Shown here: positions 42,139-51,334 of the stretch, in pieces | Position numbering within the stretch: the first letter of the stretch is position 1 | Layout of the letters: each line of letters starts with the position of its first letter | Assembly (NCBI RefSeq): GCF_023373525.1 | Contig: NZ_CP097218.1 | Location: 1,798,001 to 1,862,000, forward strand | DNA length: 64,000 nt | Direction: 5' to 3' | Source of the DNA: Brachybacterium kimchii | Lineage (GTDB): Bacteria; Actinomycetota; Actinomycetes; Actinomycetales; Dermabacteraceae | The notes under the pieces: model-generated | The model's input: only the letters and a program-made list of their open reading frames with translations | What the model was told of the DNA's origin: nothing | The model's database searches: none | Position numbers and translations under genes: made by a program

Positions 42139-42270
42139 CCTCCACACGGGGGTGTTTTCCACGGGGTTATCCACTGCGGACGTGGCGGATGCGGAAGTGC
42201 AGGAAATGGTCGCGGGTTTATCCACTTTTTTGCCTGGGGTCTGGTTTTCTGGTGTGCGCCGGCATAGAAT
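42139..42270 (+). promoter_or_regulatory. AT-rich promoter with repeated TCCAC boxes before HNH gene
   Basis: Four TCCAC boxes at 42141, 42158, 42170 and 42221; two are TTATCCACT (42167-42175, 42218-42226), one base off the DnaA box. From the first C of the last box (42222) to TAGAAT (42265-42270) is 43 bases, as at two other promoters here. Hand count of 42201-42300 gives about 53% GC, far below the surroundings. Confidence 0.55.
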
Positions 42271-42288
42271 TGGACATATCGATCGGGC

Positions 42289-42414
42289 GTGAGGGATTGC
42301 GGCTTCACTGGTGAAGTCGTCGGGTTCGGTGACCGGTCTATCGATTCAGAGTTCTCGTGCCGCGCAGTCTCGCGCGGGGTCGTGGAATGCCGGGGAAGGG
42401 GGTGGGTGGTGTGA
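42289..42414 (+). CDS. possible 41-residue leader ORF
   Basis: GTG-initiated frame starting about 10 bases after the predicted transcription start; its TGA overlaps the GTG of the HNH gene by four bases (GTGA), like the leader ORF before the WXG gene. No Shine-Dalgarno and no family; may be fortuitous. Confidence 0.25.
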   Translation: MRDCGFTGEVVGFGDRSIDSEFSCRAVSRGVVECRGRGWVV

Positions 42415-44282
42415 GTGCGGTGGAGCAGCCGGAGTCGCAGGGTCGTCTGGACCTGCCCGGGGAGCCGGCGGTCGAGTCGGCGTTCACGATCCTCGATGAT
42501 CTGGAGAAGATGACCGAGCGTCAGCGCGAGGACATGCATGTCCACACGCCTCGCTTCGTCGCCGCACCCCCGGAGGGCGTCAAGCCTCTGTTCGTCGTGA
42601 AGGAATCCAAGAAGCCGGTGTGCAGGGATGTCGTGGCGCGCAGGGTGAAGGCGAGGCCGGATGCGGAGCTGACCGCGCAGGTCCGTGCCCTGTGGGATGA
42701 GGGTGTCGATGAGTCCTATGAACTCTCCCGGCGTTTCGTGGCCCTGGCGCCGTTCTGGGCGGGGCGCGAGGACATGGACGCCGACCCCTACGAGGTCGAG
42801 CAGCAGGACCTCATGGTCGCGGTGGCGATGCGCTGCACCCGCGGCCAGGCCGCCAAAGCCATCACCGACGCCCACCGGGCCGTGGACCTCCTCCCACGCT
42901 GCACCCAAGCCCTGGAGGCGGGGGAATTCCCTGCGGAATGGTTCCGGACCCTGTTGCGGCGCACCGCGGATTTCACCCCGGCGGAAATGGTGCTGGTGGA
43001 TGTCACGGTCGCCTCGTGGTGTCTGGCGATCATGCCGAGAGTATTCACGAAATGCCTCGACCTGCTTGTGACGAAGATTCAGCAGCGACACCCGAAAGAA
43101 CCCGAAGAAGTCTCCGCCACCCGCCGCCGCATGGTCCTGGACCCCGGAACTCTCGACGGCGTCGCGTCCCTGCGGATCATCGGCCCCGCCCCCGAGATCA
43201 AAGCCCTCGCCGGGAAGTTCGATCAGGCGGCGCGTGCGATCCAGAACGCCCAGCGCCACGCCCTGATGGAGGGCACCGAGATCCCCCTGGATCCGGATCG
43301 TCGGGTGGAGAACGAGGGCATGCCCCTGTCGCTCAACCTGATCCGCTACCACCTCGCCCACGCCGCGCAGCTCAACACCGGCGGCATCACCGTCCCGGAG
43401 GCACGGTTCCGGTTGAACGTCCTCGTTCCCTTCCTCACCCTGGTCGGCGGGGACGACGCACCGGGCGTGCTGGTGGACGGGACGCCGATTCCCGCGCAGA
43501 TGGCCCGTGAGATCGCGGGCAAGAGCGAGGAATGGTTCCGAGTCCTCACGGATCCCTCGTCGGGTGAGTTCTTGCCCCGGCCTGCGGACAAGTACCGGCC
43601 GACTGCGGCGATGCTCGAACACCTGAGACTCCGCGGCCAATCCTGCGGCGTCCCCGGATGCGAACGCACAGCCTCCGTGGCCTCCGAAGCGGACCACATC
43701 GTCGAGTACAACCATGCGGACCCGGTGTGTGGTGGTCGGACGGCGGTGGAGAACCTGCACTTCCTGTGCTGGTTCCACCACGCGATGAAAACCGCCGGGC
43801 GACTCGACCCCATCCGCGTGGAGGCCGACGAGGCCCCGGCAGGGACCGCGGGCACGGTGTGGGAGATGCACGAACGCTTCCGCGTGTTCCGCGAGGACGA
43901 CACCGACCTCCTCACCCCACAAGCCGTCGCCCAACTCGACGCCGTCTGGGACTCGACGCAACGCAGGCAAGACGACTACGAGCAGCAACGCGATGCCGAG
44001 GACGGAAGCAGCGCAGAGTCGCCGTCTCCCGATCCCGCTCGGCTGGACTCGCCCTGGCCGATCCGGCCCGGTGTCCCGGACCCGTGGCCACGCGTGGACA
44101 TGGACCACGCCGGCGCCCCCGACCTCGAAGAAATCCCCGTCGAGAAACCCGTCAGGCGCAGGTACCAACCACTCCCGACCTTCCACTACGACGGCGACAT
44201 CCCCATCAGCGCCACCACCCGAAAACCACGCAAACGCCAGGACCCGCCACCCAAGTTCGACCCCGGACCACCACCCTTCTGA
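42411..44282 (+). CDS. DUF222 (13E12)-family HNH endonuclease
   Basis: 623 residues from the GTG at 42411 (631 from ATG 42387). Large DUF222 domain (residues ~20-370), then an HNH nuclease at about 410-465: CGVPGCERTASVASEADH, GGRTAVENLHFLCWFHH with the catalytic His, Asn and His and two Cys pairs. Long disordered Pro/Asp-rich C-terminus. The family is multicopy in actinobacteria (13E12 repeats of mycobacteria) and may be mobile; biological role is unknown. Start chosen from the GGGGAAGGGGG upstream and the GTGA overlap. Confidence 0.85.
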   Translation: MSAVEQPESQGRLDLPGEPAVESAFTILDDLEKMTERQREDMHVHTPRFVAAPPEGVKPLFVVKESKKPVCRDVVARRVKARPDAELTAQVRALWDEGVDESYELSRRFVALAPFWAGREDMDADPYEVEQQDLMVAVAMRCTRGQAAKAITDAHRAVDLLPRCTQALEAGEFPAEWFRTLLRRTADFTPAEMVLVDVTVASWCLAIMPRVFTKCLDLLVTKIQQRHPKEPEEVSATRRRMVLDPGTLDGVASLRIIGPAPEIKALAGKFDQAARAIQNAQRHALMEGTEIPLDPDRRVENEGMPLSLNLIRYHLAHAAQLNTGGITVPEARFRLNVLVPFLTLVGGDDAPGVLVDGTPIPAQMAREIAGKSEEWFRVLTDPSSGEFLPRPADKYRPTAAMLEHLRLRGQSCGVPGCERTASVASEADHIVEYNHADPVCGGRTAVENLHFLCWFHHAMKTAGRLDPIRVEADEAPAGTAGTVWEMHERFRVFREDDTDLLTPQAVAQLDAVWDSTQRRQDDYEQQRDAEDGSSAESPSPDPARLDSPWPIRPGVPDPWPRVDMDHAGAPDLEEIPVEKPVRRRYQPLPTFHYDGDIPISATTRKPRKRQDPPPKFDPGPPPF

Positions 44283-44345
44283 CCCCGGCGTGGCCGGCCT
44301 TCGCAAGGCATCCAGGTCAGAACCCCATCAGCAGCTCCACCCCCA

Positions 44346-44381
44346 CCTGTAGAGGGGCACACCACCGTGCCCCTCTACAGG
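44346..44381 (+). terminator. 15-bp hairpin after HNH gene
   Basis: Perfect inverted repeat, arms 44346-44360 and 44367-44381, 6-base loop, between the HNH gene and the convergent sensor kinase; probably serves both. Confidence 0.75.
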
Positions 44382-44459
44382 CACGCCCGCGAAATCAATC
44401 AGCGCCTCCGGGATCGGGTCCGCTCGTCGCCAGTCCGCGATCTACGACGAGGACTCCGC

Positions 44460-46124
44460 TCAGCGGGCGACGAGCGGCAGGCGCAGAATGAAAGCCGTCC
44501 GACCCGGCTCCGATTCCAGAGTGATCGAGCCGCCGTGCGCCTCGGCGATCGCCTTGACGATCGGCAGCCCCAGCCCCGTCGTCCCGTCCCCGCCCGAGCG
44601 GGCGGCATCCGCGCGGGTGAAGCGCTCGAAGACCCGGCCCGCGATCTCCGGCTCGATGCCGGGACCATCGTCGACCACCTCGAGGATGCCGACCCGACCC
44701 ACCGCCCCTGAGGCGGCCGCCGAGCCGGGTCCGTCGGACCCCGACCCCGACCTCAGTCGCACAGCCACCGTCGTGCCCGCGGGAGTGTGCTTGCGGGCGT
44801 TGGACAGCAGGTTCACGATCACCTGCGACAGCTGGCGCGCATTGCCGAGCACCGTCACCGGCTCCTCCGGGACCTCGAGCACCCAGCGGTGCTCCGACGC
44901 GGTGACGCGCGCGTCCATCGCCGCATCGAGCACGAGCTCACCCAGGTCGGTCTCGGAGCGCTCGTCACGCGCGCCCTCGTCGAGGCGGGCCAGCAGCAGC
45001 AGGTCCTCCACGAGCGAGGTCATGCGCCGGGACTGCGCGTCCATGCGGTCCACCGACTGCTCGCCGCGATCGCTGAGGTCCTCCGTCATCCGCAGCATCT
45101 CGCTGTAGCCGCGGATCGCCGTGAGCGGGGTGCGCAGCTCATGGGACGCATCGGCGATGAAGCGTCGCATCGACTCCTCGCTGTGCTGGCGCGTCTCGAG
45201 CGCTCCCTCCACGTTGTCCAGCAGCAGGTTGAGGGCCCGCCCCACCTCGCCGGCCTCGGTCCCCGAATGGGAGATGCGCTCGTCGACCCGGTCCCCCAGG
45301 GCCACGTCGCCATGGGACAACGGCATGTCGGCCACCCGGCCGGCGACGGCGGAGACCTCCTCGAGGGGACGCAGCGTGCGCCGCACGATCAGCGATCCCG
45401 CCACCCCGCAGAGCGCGGTCGCGAGCACTCCCGCAGTCACCAGCGTGATGTCCAGCCGTGTCAGCGTGCTGTGGACCTGGGTGAGCGGCAGGCCGGTGAC
45501 GATCACGGCGCCCGAGGCGTCGGTCGCGGTCATCACCCGGTACTGGCCGATGGAGAGCTTCACGTCCGCGTGCTCGTCGCTGTCCAGTCCCTTCGCGACG
45601 TCGGCGACCTCGGTGCGGTCCGAGGCGCCCAGCTGTTCGACCTGGCCGTCGGTGTCCCGCCACGCGGCGCTCACGACCTGGTCGTCCACGAGGATGGCGG
45701 CGAGCTCGAACTCGCCGCCGCCGGGGCCCGTGGCCTCGGCGTCCCCGCCATCGGCCTCGTCGGCCCCGGTCCCGCTCGTACCGCTGGTGCCGCTGGTGCT
45801 CCCCGTGCCGTTGGACCCGTCCTCGCCGTTCGTCGGCCCGTTGGGCGCGCCCGGACCGCCCGTGTCGCCGGCACGGTGGGCGGCACGGGTGAGCTGCGCG
45901 TCCAGCTGGCCCTCGAGCTGCCCGCGCACCGACACGTGCGTGACCGCCCCGACCAGCAGGCACAGCACCGCCACGGTGCTCACCAGCAGGATCACGAGCG
46001 TCGCGCGCAGCGACAGTCGATGCCGCCGCGGCGTCGCCGCGGGAGTCGGCGCGGCGGGCGCCAGGGGCGTGCGCGCCGGAGCGTGCGAGCGGGAGACGCT
46101 CGAGTTGCGGGAGGCGCGGGTCAT
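44460..46124 (-). CDS. two-component sensor histidine kinase
   Basis: 554 residues. Membrane helix 1 at ~41-63, an extracellular region ~64-225 containing a Gly/Ser/Thr/Asp-rich low-complexity stretch (~88-137), helix 2 at ~226-247, HAMP, dimerisation domain with phospho-acceptor His328 (DASHELRTPLTAIRGYSEML) and a HATPase domain (NLLSNARKHTP, DDGPGIEPE, GLGLPIVKAIAEAHGG). ATG overlaps the response-regulator stop by four bases. Signal unknown. Confidence 0.93.
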   Translation of the reverse strand: MTRASRNSSVSRSHAPARTPLAPAAPTPAATPRRHRLSLRATLVILLVSTVAVLCLLVGAVTHVSVRGQLEGQLDAQLTRAAHRAGDTGGPGAPNGPTNGEDGSNGTGSTSGTSGTSGTGADEADGGDAEATGPGGGEFELAAILVDDQVVSAAWRDTDGQVEQLGASDRTEVADVAKGLDSDEHADVKLSIGQYRVMTATDASGAVIVTGLPLTQVHSTLTRLDITLVTAGVLATALCGVAGSLIVRRTLRPLEEVSAVAGRVADMPLSHGDVALGDRVDERISHSGTEAGEVGRALNLLLDNVEGALETRQHSEESMRRFIADASHELRTPLTAIRGYSEMLRMTEDLSDRGEQSVDRMDAQSRRMTSLVEDLLLLARLDEGARDERSETDLGELVLDAAMDARVTASEHRWVLEVPEEPVTVLGNARQLSQVIVNLLSNARKHTPAGTTVAVRLRSGSGSDGPGSAAASGAVGRVGILEVVDDGPGIEPEIAGRVFERFTRADAARSGGDGTTGLGLPIVKAIAEAHGGSITLESEPGRTAFILRLPLVAR

Positions 46125-46858
46125 GCGGGCTTGAGCATGTAGCCGGCGCCGCGGACCGTGCGGATCATCGGCTCGCGGCCCACGTCGATCTTCTTGCGCA
46201 GGTAGGAGACGTAGAGCTCGACGATGTTCGCCTGCCCGCCGAAGTCGTAGTTCCAGACCGCGTCGAGGATCTGCGCCTTGGAGAGCACGCGCTGCGGGTT
46301 CTCCATCAGGTACTGCAGCAGCTGGTACTGGGTCGCGGTCAGCGCGATCTCCTCGCCGCCGCGCGTGACCTCGTGGGTGTCCAGGTTCATCACCAGATCG
46401 CCGACGACGAGCTCGCTGCTCTGCGGGGACGTCGCCCCCGCGCGCTGCACCAGACGGTGCAGCCGCAGCAGCACCTCCTCCATCGTGAAGGGCTTGGTCA
46501 CGTAGTCGTCGGCCCCGGAGGCGAGGCCCTGGACGCGGTCGGCCGGGGCGTCCATCGCGGTGAGCATGAGCGAGGGGACGTCGGGCTGCAGCGCGCGGAT
46601 GCGGCGCAGCACCTCGAGGCCCTCGATGCCGGGGAGCATGCGGTCCAGCACCAGCACGTCGGGCCGCATCTCACGGGCCACACGCACGGCCTCGAGGCCG
46701 TCGCCCACGACCGTCGCCTCCCAGCCGATCATCTGCAGCGGGAAGCGCAGGAGGTCGGCGATGGTGGGCTCGTCCTCGACGACGAGCGCGCGGATCGGGG
46801 ACCCGTCCGGGTGCGCCAGCGGCGGCAGCGCGGACAGCGCGGCGGGGGTGTTGGACAT
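46121..46858 (-). CDS. OmpR-family response regulator
   Basis: 245 residues. Receiver domain with phospho-acceptor Asp72 (LVLDRMLPG), Thr in MLTAMD, Lys in YVTKPF, and a C-terminal winged helix (ATQYQLLQYLMENPQRVLSK, VSYLRKKID, RTVRGAGYML). First gene of the pair with the kinase; targets unknown. Divergent from the ferredoxin gene across 274 bases. Confidence 0.95.
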   Translation of the reverse strand: MSNTPAALSALPPLAHPDGSPIRALVVEDEPTIADLLRFPLQMIGWEATVVGDGLEAVRVAREMRPDVLVLDRMLPGIEGLEVLRRIRALQPDVPSLMLTAMDAPADRVQGLASGADDYVTKPFTMEEVLLRLHRLVQRAGATSPQSSELVVGDLVMNLDTHEVTRGGEEIALTATQYQLLQYLMENPQRVLSKAQILDAVWNYDFGGQANIVELYVSYLRKKIDVGREPMIRTVRGAGYMLKPA

Positions 46859-47132
46859 GTTCAGCTCCCGTTCGAGGTGGTGACACCGAGATTAGTCGTC
46901 CACGATCCGTCCGCACAGGCTCCGCGCCCCCGCCACAGCACACCGATCCGTCCCGCACAGCCCGCGCACAGCCCCGCGCGCAGCACTGCCCAGTCAGGAG
47001 GCGCCCGGTGAGAGCACGCTCACCACGCCTCGTGCGCGCGGGCGTGGGATGCTGGAGGGCGGGCCGGGCGCAGGCGCCGGCCGCGCGCACCGACCACCCG
47101 ATCCACCCCACTCGATCCTTGGAGGAGCACCC

Positions 47133-47405
47133 ATGGGCACGCTGGGCGAACCGTTCACCGCGAAGTGCCGGAAGTCCGGCACGACCGTGGAGGTCGACGG
47201 CGAGCACACGCTGCTGCAGGCGCTCCTGGACGCGGGCATCGACGTCGACTACTCGTGCGAGGGCGGAGTGTGCGGTACGTGCGTGCTGCCGCTGCTGGCC
47301 GGGGACGTCATCCACGAGGACGAGTTCCTCATGGAGGACGAGCGCGAGGAGCGGATGACCGTGTGCGTGTCCCGCGGGGTCGGCGAGATCGAGCTCGACG
47401 TCTGA
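47133..47405 (+). CDS. plant-type [2Fe-2S] ferredoxin
   Basis: 90 residues. Ligands Cys42, Cys47, Cys50 (CEGGVCGTC) and Cys78 (VCVSRG) match the CxxxxCxxC-n-C pattern. ATG preceded by GGAGGAGC. Stand-alone ferredoxin, so it probably donates electrons to an oxygenase encoded elsewhere. Confidence 0.93.
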   Translation: MGTLGEPFTAKCRKSGTTVEVDGEHTLLQALLDAGIDVDYSCEGGVCGTCVLPLLAGDVIHEDEFLMEDEREERMTVCVSRGVGEIELDV

Positions 47406-47416
47406 GGGCCGACGGG

Positions 47417-47659
47417 TCAGGGCCGCCGCGGGCCCGCCACCACCCAGCCGATCGCGACGAGCAGCACAGACACCCCCGCCATCGCGATCGAGGCCGCGAG
47501 AGGCATCGTCGGGCCGCCGAGCAGGACCGTCATCAGCACCGCGAGCGCGACCATCACGATCGCCGTGAACACCGCCGGACGCCCGGCTCCGCGCGAGGCC
47601 GGCGCATCGCTCGAGGACAGCGTGTGCGAGGGGATCGTGCGCATCCTGCCCTGGTCCAT
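47417..47659 (-). CDS. small two-helix membrane protein
   Basis: 80 residues; ATG with AGGAGACGGTC upstream. Two hydrophobic helices (about 28-48 and 53-74) and a short charged end GPRRP. No family recognised. Convergent with the ferredoxin gene; the 181 bases between it and the exporter hold no clear feature. Confidence 0.6.
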   Translation of the reverse strand: MDQGRMRTIPSHTLSSSDAPASRGAGRPAVFTAIVMVALAVLMTVLLGGPTMPLAASIAMAGVSVLLVAIGWVVAGPRRP

Positions 47660-47840
47660 GACCGTCTCCTGACGAGTGCTGTGCTGCCGTGCGGGGATCG
47701 CGCCGGTGCTACGCGAACACCCCTACTCTCCCCCGTCGTCCGCCGCTCCCGCATCCTTCGGACGGATGAATCCGGGCCATACCCGGGTCGTATCCGGGAT
47801 GCCCCCGAGATGCCGACGGGGCAGACCCGGGACGGCAGGA

Positions 47841-49772
47841 TCAGAACGGCAGGCTCGCGTCGCGGCGGGCGAGCTCGGCGAAGGGACCGTCCTGCACGAG
47901 GAGCTCCTCGAAGGTGCCGCGCTCGACGATGCGCCCCTTCTCGAGGACCACGATCTGGTCGGCGTCGCGGATCGTGGAGAGGCGGTGCGCGATCGAGATC
48001 GTGGTGCGGCCGCGGCTGAGCGCGGCGAGCGCGCCGCTCATCGCCTGCTCGGTGCGCACGTCCAGGGCGCTCGTGGCCTCGTCGAGGAGGAGCACGGGCG
48101 GGTCGCGCAGGATCGTGCGGGCGAGCGCGAGCCGCTGCTTCTCCCCGCCGGAGAATCGATAGCCGCGCTCCCCCACCGTGGTGCCGTACCCCTCGGGGAG
48201 GCTCGCGATGTGGTCGTGGATCTGCGCGATCCGGCACGCCCGCTCGAGCTCCTCGTCGCTCGCGTCGGGCGCGGCGAAGCGCAGGTTGTCGGCGATGCTC
48301 GCGTGCAGCAGGTAGGTCTCCTGGGTGACCACGCCGATGCAGTCGGAGACCGAGCGCAGAGTGAGGTCGCGCAGGTCGTGGCCGTCCAGGGTGACCGCAC
48401 CGAGCGTCGGGTCGTACAGGCGCGCCATGAGGTAGCCGGTGGTGGTCTTGCCCGAGCCGGTCGCGCCGACGAGCGCCGTGTGCGTGCCGGCGGGGACCGT
48501 GAGGTCGATGCCGTGGAGGGTGAACGAGGGATCCTCGGGGTCGAGGACGGGACGGGTCGGGCCGTCGGCCCCGTCGGCCGCGTCGGTGTCAGATGCCCCG
48601 CCCGCGTCCTCGCCCGGGTAGCGGAAGGCCACGTGCTCGAGGCGGACCTCGCCGCGCACCGCGGCGGGATCCAGCGCGGTCGCGTTCTCGCGCTGGGTGA
48701 TGGTCACGGGAGCATCGAGGTACTCGAAGACGCGGGTGAACAGCGCGAAGGACGAGTTCACCTGCGTGGCCACGCGCAGCAGCGAGTTGATCTGCGGGAA
48801 CAGCCCCGACTGCAGGGCGATGAAGGCGACCAGGGTGCCGATGGTGACGCCGGGGACGTGCCCGAACAGCAGGTAGCCGCCCAGCAGGTAGGTGAGCGAG
48901 GGGATCACCGACATCAGCGTCGAGTAGAGGGCCATCTGCCAGCGGCCGGCCGTCGTCGAGGAGAGCCCCAGCTTGGCGAGACGCCCCGAGAGTCCCGTGA
49001 AATGGCCGGTGAGCGCGTCGGTGCGGCCCATCGTGGTGCCCAGCAGGATCCCCGAGACCGAGAGCGACTCCTGGATCGAGGCGGAGAGGTCGGCGGCGGT
49101 CTCCTGCTGGATGCGGGTGATCGCGCGGCGCCGCAGCCCCACCCGCCGGTTCATCCACACGGCGAGCGGGACGGTGATCACCGAGAACAGGGTGAGGCGC
49201 CAGTCCATCGCGAGCATCGCGACCACGGCCATCACGATCCCGGCGCTCGCGGAGACGATCTGGGTGACCACGCTCGTGACCACGGCCTGCATCGAGCCGA
49301 TGTCGTTGAAGATGCGCGACTGCACCTCGCCGGTGCGCGTGCGGGTGAAGAAGCCCAGCCCCATCCGCTGCAGGTGCGAGAAGACGGCGACGCGCAGATC
49401 GTGCATGATCGCCTGGCCCACGCGCGTGGACAGCAGCGACTGCAGCACTCCCAGCACCGAGGAGATCGCGGTGACCGCGATCATCCCGGCCACGCACCAG
49501 GCGAGCAGGTCCAGCCGCTGGTCCGGCAGGGCGACGTCCACGACCTCGCGCACCAGGAAAGGCGAGACCACCCCGGTGGCGGCGGCGAGCGCGATGAGCA
49601 CGAGCACGACCAGCAGGGTGCCGCGGTACGGGGTGAACAGGCGCAGGATCCGGCCGACGTCGGCGCGCTGCCCCGGCGCGAGGCGCCGCTCGTCGGCCCC
49701 GGGCATGGAGGCCATGCCGCGGACCCCGCCGCCGGGTCCGCCGGGGCCGCCGGGTCCGCCCGCCATGCTCAT
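47841..49772 (-). CDS. ABC exporter, fused membrane and ATPase domains
   Basis: 643 residues, MdlB/LmrA-type half-transporter. Gly/Pro-rich N-terminus, six membrane helices (~50-330), then ATPase with GATGSGKTT (Walker A, ~437), SGGEKQRLALA signature and VLLLDEATSALD. An Asp/Ala/Gly-rich insert of about 30 residues (~387-416) sits between the first strand (VAFRYPGE) and Walker A. Substrate unknown; could be lipid or drug export. Confidence 0.92.
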   Translation of the reverse strand: MSMAGGPGGPGGPGGGVRGMASMPGADERRLAPGQRADVGRILRLFTPYRGTLLVVLVLIALAAATGVVSPFLVREVVDVALPDQRLDLLAWCVAGMIAVTAISSVLGVLQSLLSTRVGQAIMHDLRVAVFSHLQRMGLGFFTRTRTGEVQSRIFNDIGSMQAVVTSVVTQIVSASAGIVMAVVAMLAMDWRLTLFSVITVPLAVWMNRRVGLRRRAITRIQQETAADLSASIQESLSVSGILLGTTMGRTDALTGHFTGLSGRLAKLGLSSTTAGRWQMALYSTLMSVIPSLTYLLGGYLLFGHVPGVTIGTLVAFIALQSGLFPQINSLLRVATQVNSSFALFTRVFEYLDAPVTITQRENATALDPAAVRGEVRLEHVAFRYPGEDAGGASDTDAADGADGPTRPVLDPEDPSFTLHGIDLTVPAGTHTALVGATGSGKTTTGYLMARLYDPTLGAVTLDGHDLRDLTLRSVSDCIGVVTQETYLLHASIADNLRFAAPDASDEELERACRIAQIHDHIASLPEGYGTTVGERGYRFSGGEKQRLALARTILRDPPVLLLDEATSALDVRTEQAMSGALAALSRGRTTISIAHRLSTIRDADQIVVLEKGRIVERGTFEELLVQDGPFAELARRDASLPF

Positions 49773-49787
49773 CGGGCGCCCGCGCCC

Positions 49788-50579
49788 TCAGAGACCCGCA
49801 CGGCGCGCCACCTTGTGCTGCGCCGCCTGCGCGAGCGGGCGGACGGTGACGAGATCGAGGTTCACGTGGTGCGGGGCGTTCAGGGCGTAGGAGATGACGT
49901 CGGCGCAGTCCTCGGCGGTGAGCGGCTGCTCGACGCCGTCGTAGACCTTCTCGGCCCGCTCCGTGTCGCCCAGGCGGACCAGGGAGAACTCCTCGGTGCG
50001 GACCATGCCGGGTGCGATCTCGATGACGCGGATCGGTGCGCCGTTGAGCTCGAGGCGCAGGGCGGAGGCGAGCATGTGCTCCCCCGCCTTGGCGGCGTTG
50101 TAGCCGGCGCCTCCCTCGTAGGCGCCCTGGGCGGCCGTCGAGGAGAGCACGAGCACGTCGCCGCGGCCGCTCGCGTGCAGGGCGGGCAGCAGCTCGCGGG
50201 TGACCCGAGCGGCGCCGAGCACGTTGACCTCGTACATCCGCTGCCAGGCGTCGAGGTCCGCCTCCGCCACGGGCTCCTGCCCGAAGGCGCCGCCCGCGAC
50301 GTTCACGACCGCGTTCAGGCGCCCGTCGAACAGCTCGTCGACGCGGGCCACGAGGGCGGCCACCGAGTCGTCGTCCGTGACGTCGACGGCGAGGGTCTCG
50401 CAGCCGGACTCCTCGGCGAGGGATGCCAGCCGGTCCTCGCGGCGGGCGACGGCGAGCACGCGCCAGCCGTCGGCGGCGAGGCGCACGGCGCTCGCGCGGC
50501 CGATGCCCGAGGAGGCGCCCGTGACCACGGCGGTGAGAGGGGCGGCGGAGGATGCAGAGGAGGAAGCGGTGGAGGTCAT
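49788..50579 (-). CDS. short-chain dehydrogenase/reductase
   Basis: 263 residues. Classical SDR: cofactor motif TGASSGIG, NVAGG, active-site Ser (LSSTAAQ) and YxxxK (YNAAK). Arg after the second strand (VARREDR) suggests NADP(H). Substrate unknown. Fifteen bases upstream of the ABC exporter and probably co-transcribed. Leaderless: TATCCT 7 bases before the ATG. Confidence 0.9.
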   Translation of the reverse strand: MTSTASSSASSAAPLTAVVTGASSGIGRASAVRLAADGWRVLAVARREDRLASLAEESGCETLAVDVTDDDSVAALVARVDELFDGRLNAVVNVAGGAFGQEPVAEADLDAWQRMYEVNVLGAARVTRELLPALHASGRGDVLVLSSTAAQGAYEGGAGYNAAKAGEHMLASALRLELNGAPIRVIEIAPGMVRTEEFSLVRLGDTERAEKVYDGVEQPLTAEDCADVISYALNAPHHVNLDLVTVRPLAQAAQHKVARRAGL

Positions 50580-50586
50580 GGCCCCG

Positions 50587-50592
50587 AGGATA
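50587..50592 (-). promoter_or_regulatory. leaderless -10 of SDR gene
   Basis: TATCCT on the minus strand, 7 bases before the ATG. Confidence 0.45.
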
Positions 50593-50641
50593 CGGGCCGG
50601 ACGGATGCGCGCAGGGCCGTGTTCCGCGAGAGGATGGGGTC

Positions 50642-51316
50642 ATGACCTCGCCCGTCCGCACCGACTCCCCCGCGCTGCTGCGCCCCGTCGTCCTCTTCGA
50701 CCTGGACGGGACGCTCGTGGACACCGTGGGCCTCATCGTCGACTCCTACGCGCACGTGTTCGAGCGCTTCGGGATCGCGGGCATCGAGGAGGCGGAGGTG
50801 CGCAGCTGGATCGGGCTCGCCCTCGAGGAGACCTTCGAGGCGCTGGATCCGCAGCGCGCGCCGGCGATGGCCGAGGCCTATCGCAAGTTCAACGTGGGCC
50901 ACCACGACGAGCGGATCGCCCCGTACCTCGGGGCCGACGCCCATGTGGGCGCGCTCCTCGACGCCGGGGCCGACGTGGGCGTGGTGACCTCGAAGGGCTC
51001 CGAGCTCGCCCGGCGCGGCCTCGCGGCGACCGCGATGCCCTCGATCGACGTGGTGATCGGCAAGGAGCACACGCTCGCCCACAAGCCCGACCCCGCCCCG
51101 CTGCGGCACGCGCTCGAGGTGCTCGGCGCGCGCGCCGAGGACGCCGTCTACGTGGGCGACGCGGCGACCGATCTGCAGGCCGCGCACGCCGCGGGCATGG
51201 CGGCCGTGGGCGTCACCTGGGGCGCGGGCACGCGGCCGGCGCTCGAGGCGCAGGGCCCGCTCGCCGTCGTCGATTCCTTCGCGGAGCTCACCCTGCTGCT
51301 CGCGCCCGGGCGCTGA
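50642..51316 (+). CDS. HAD-family phosphatase (phosphoglycolate-like)
   Basis: 224 residues. HAD motif I FDLDGTLVDT, motif II VVTSKGS, motif III Lys (HKPDPAPL) and motif IV VGDAATDLQAA. Cap domain follows motif I (C1 type). Most like PpaX/Gph pyrophosphatase or phosphoglycolate phosphatase; substrate not decided. Divergent from the SDR gene. Confidence 0.88.
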   Translation: MTSPVRTDSPALLRPVVLFDLDGTLVDTVGLIVDSYAHVFERFGIAGIEEAEVRSWIGLALEETFEALDPQRAPAMAEAYRKFNVGHHDERIAPYLGADAHVGALLDAGADVGVVTSKGSELARRGLAATAMPSIDVVIGKEHTLAHKPDPAPLRHALEVLGARAEDAVYVGDAATDLQAAHAAGMAAVGVTWGAGTRPALEAQGPLAVVDSFAELTLLLAPGR

Positions 51317-51334
51317 CCTCGCGGACCTCCGAGG

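Noticed and set aside
42141..42216. Upstream TCCAC boxes at the HNH promoter as separate promoters
   Set aside because: Positions 43 bases downstream of the first three boxes carry no NAGNNT hexamer; only the last box fits.
41982..44306. 774-codon minus-strand frame
   Set aside because: Antisense of the DUF222/HNH gene, whose HNH motif is clear on the plus strand.
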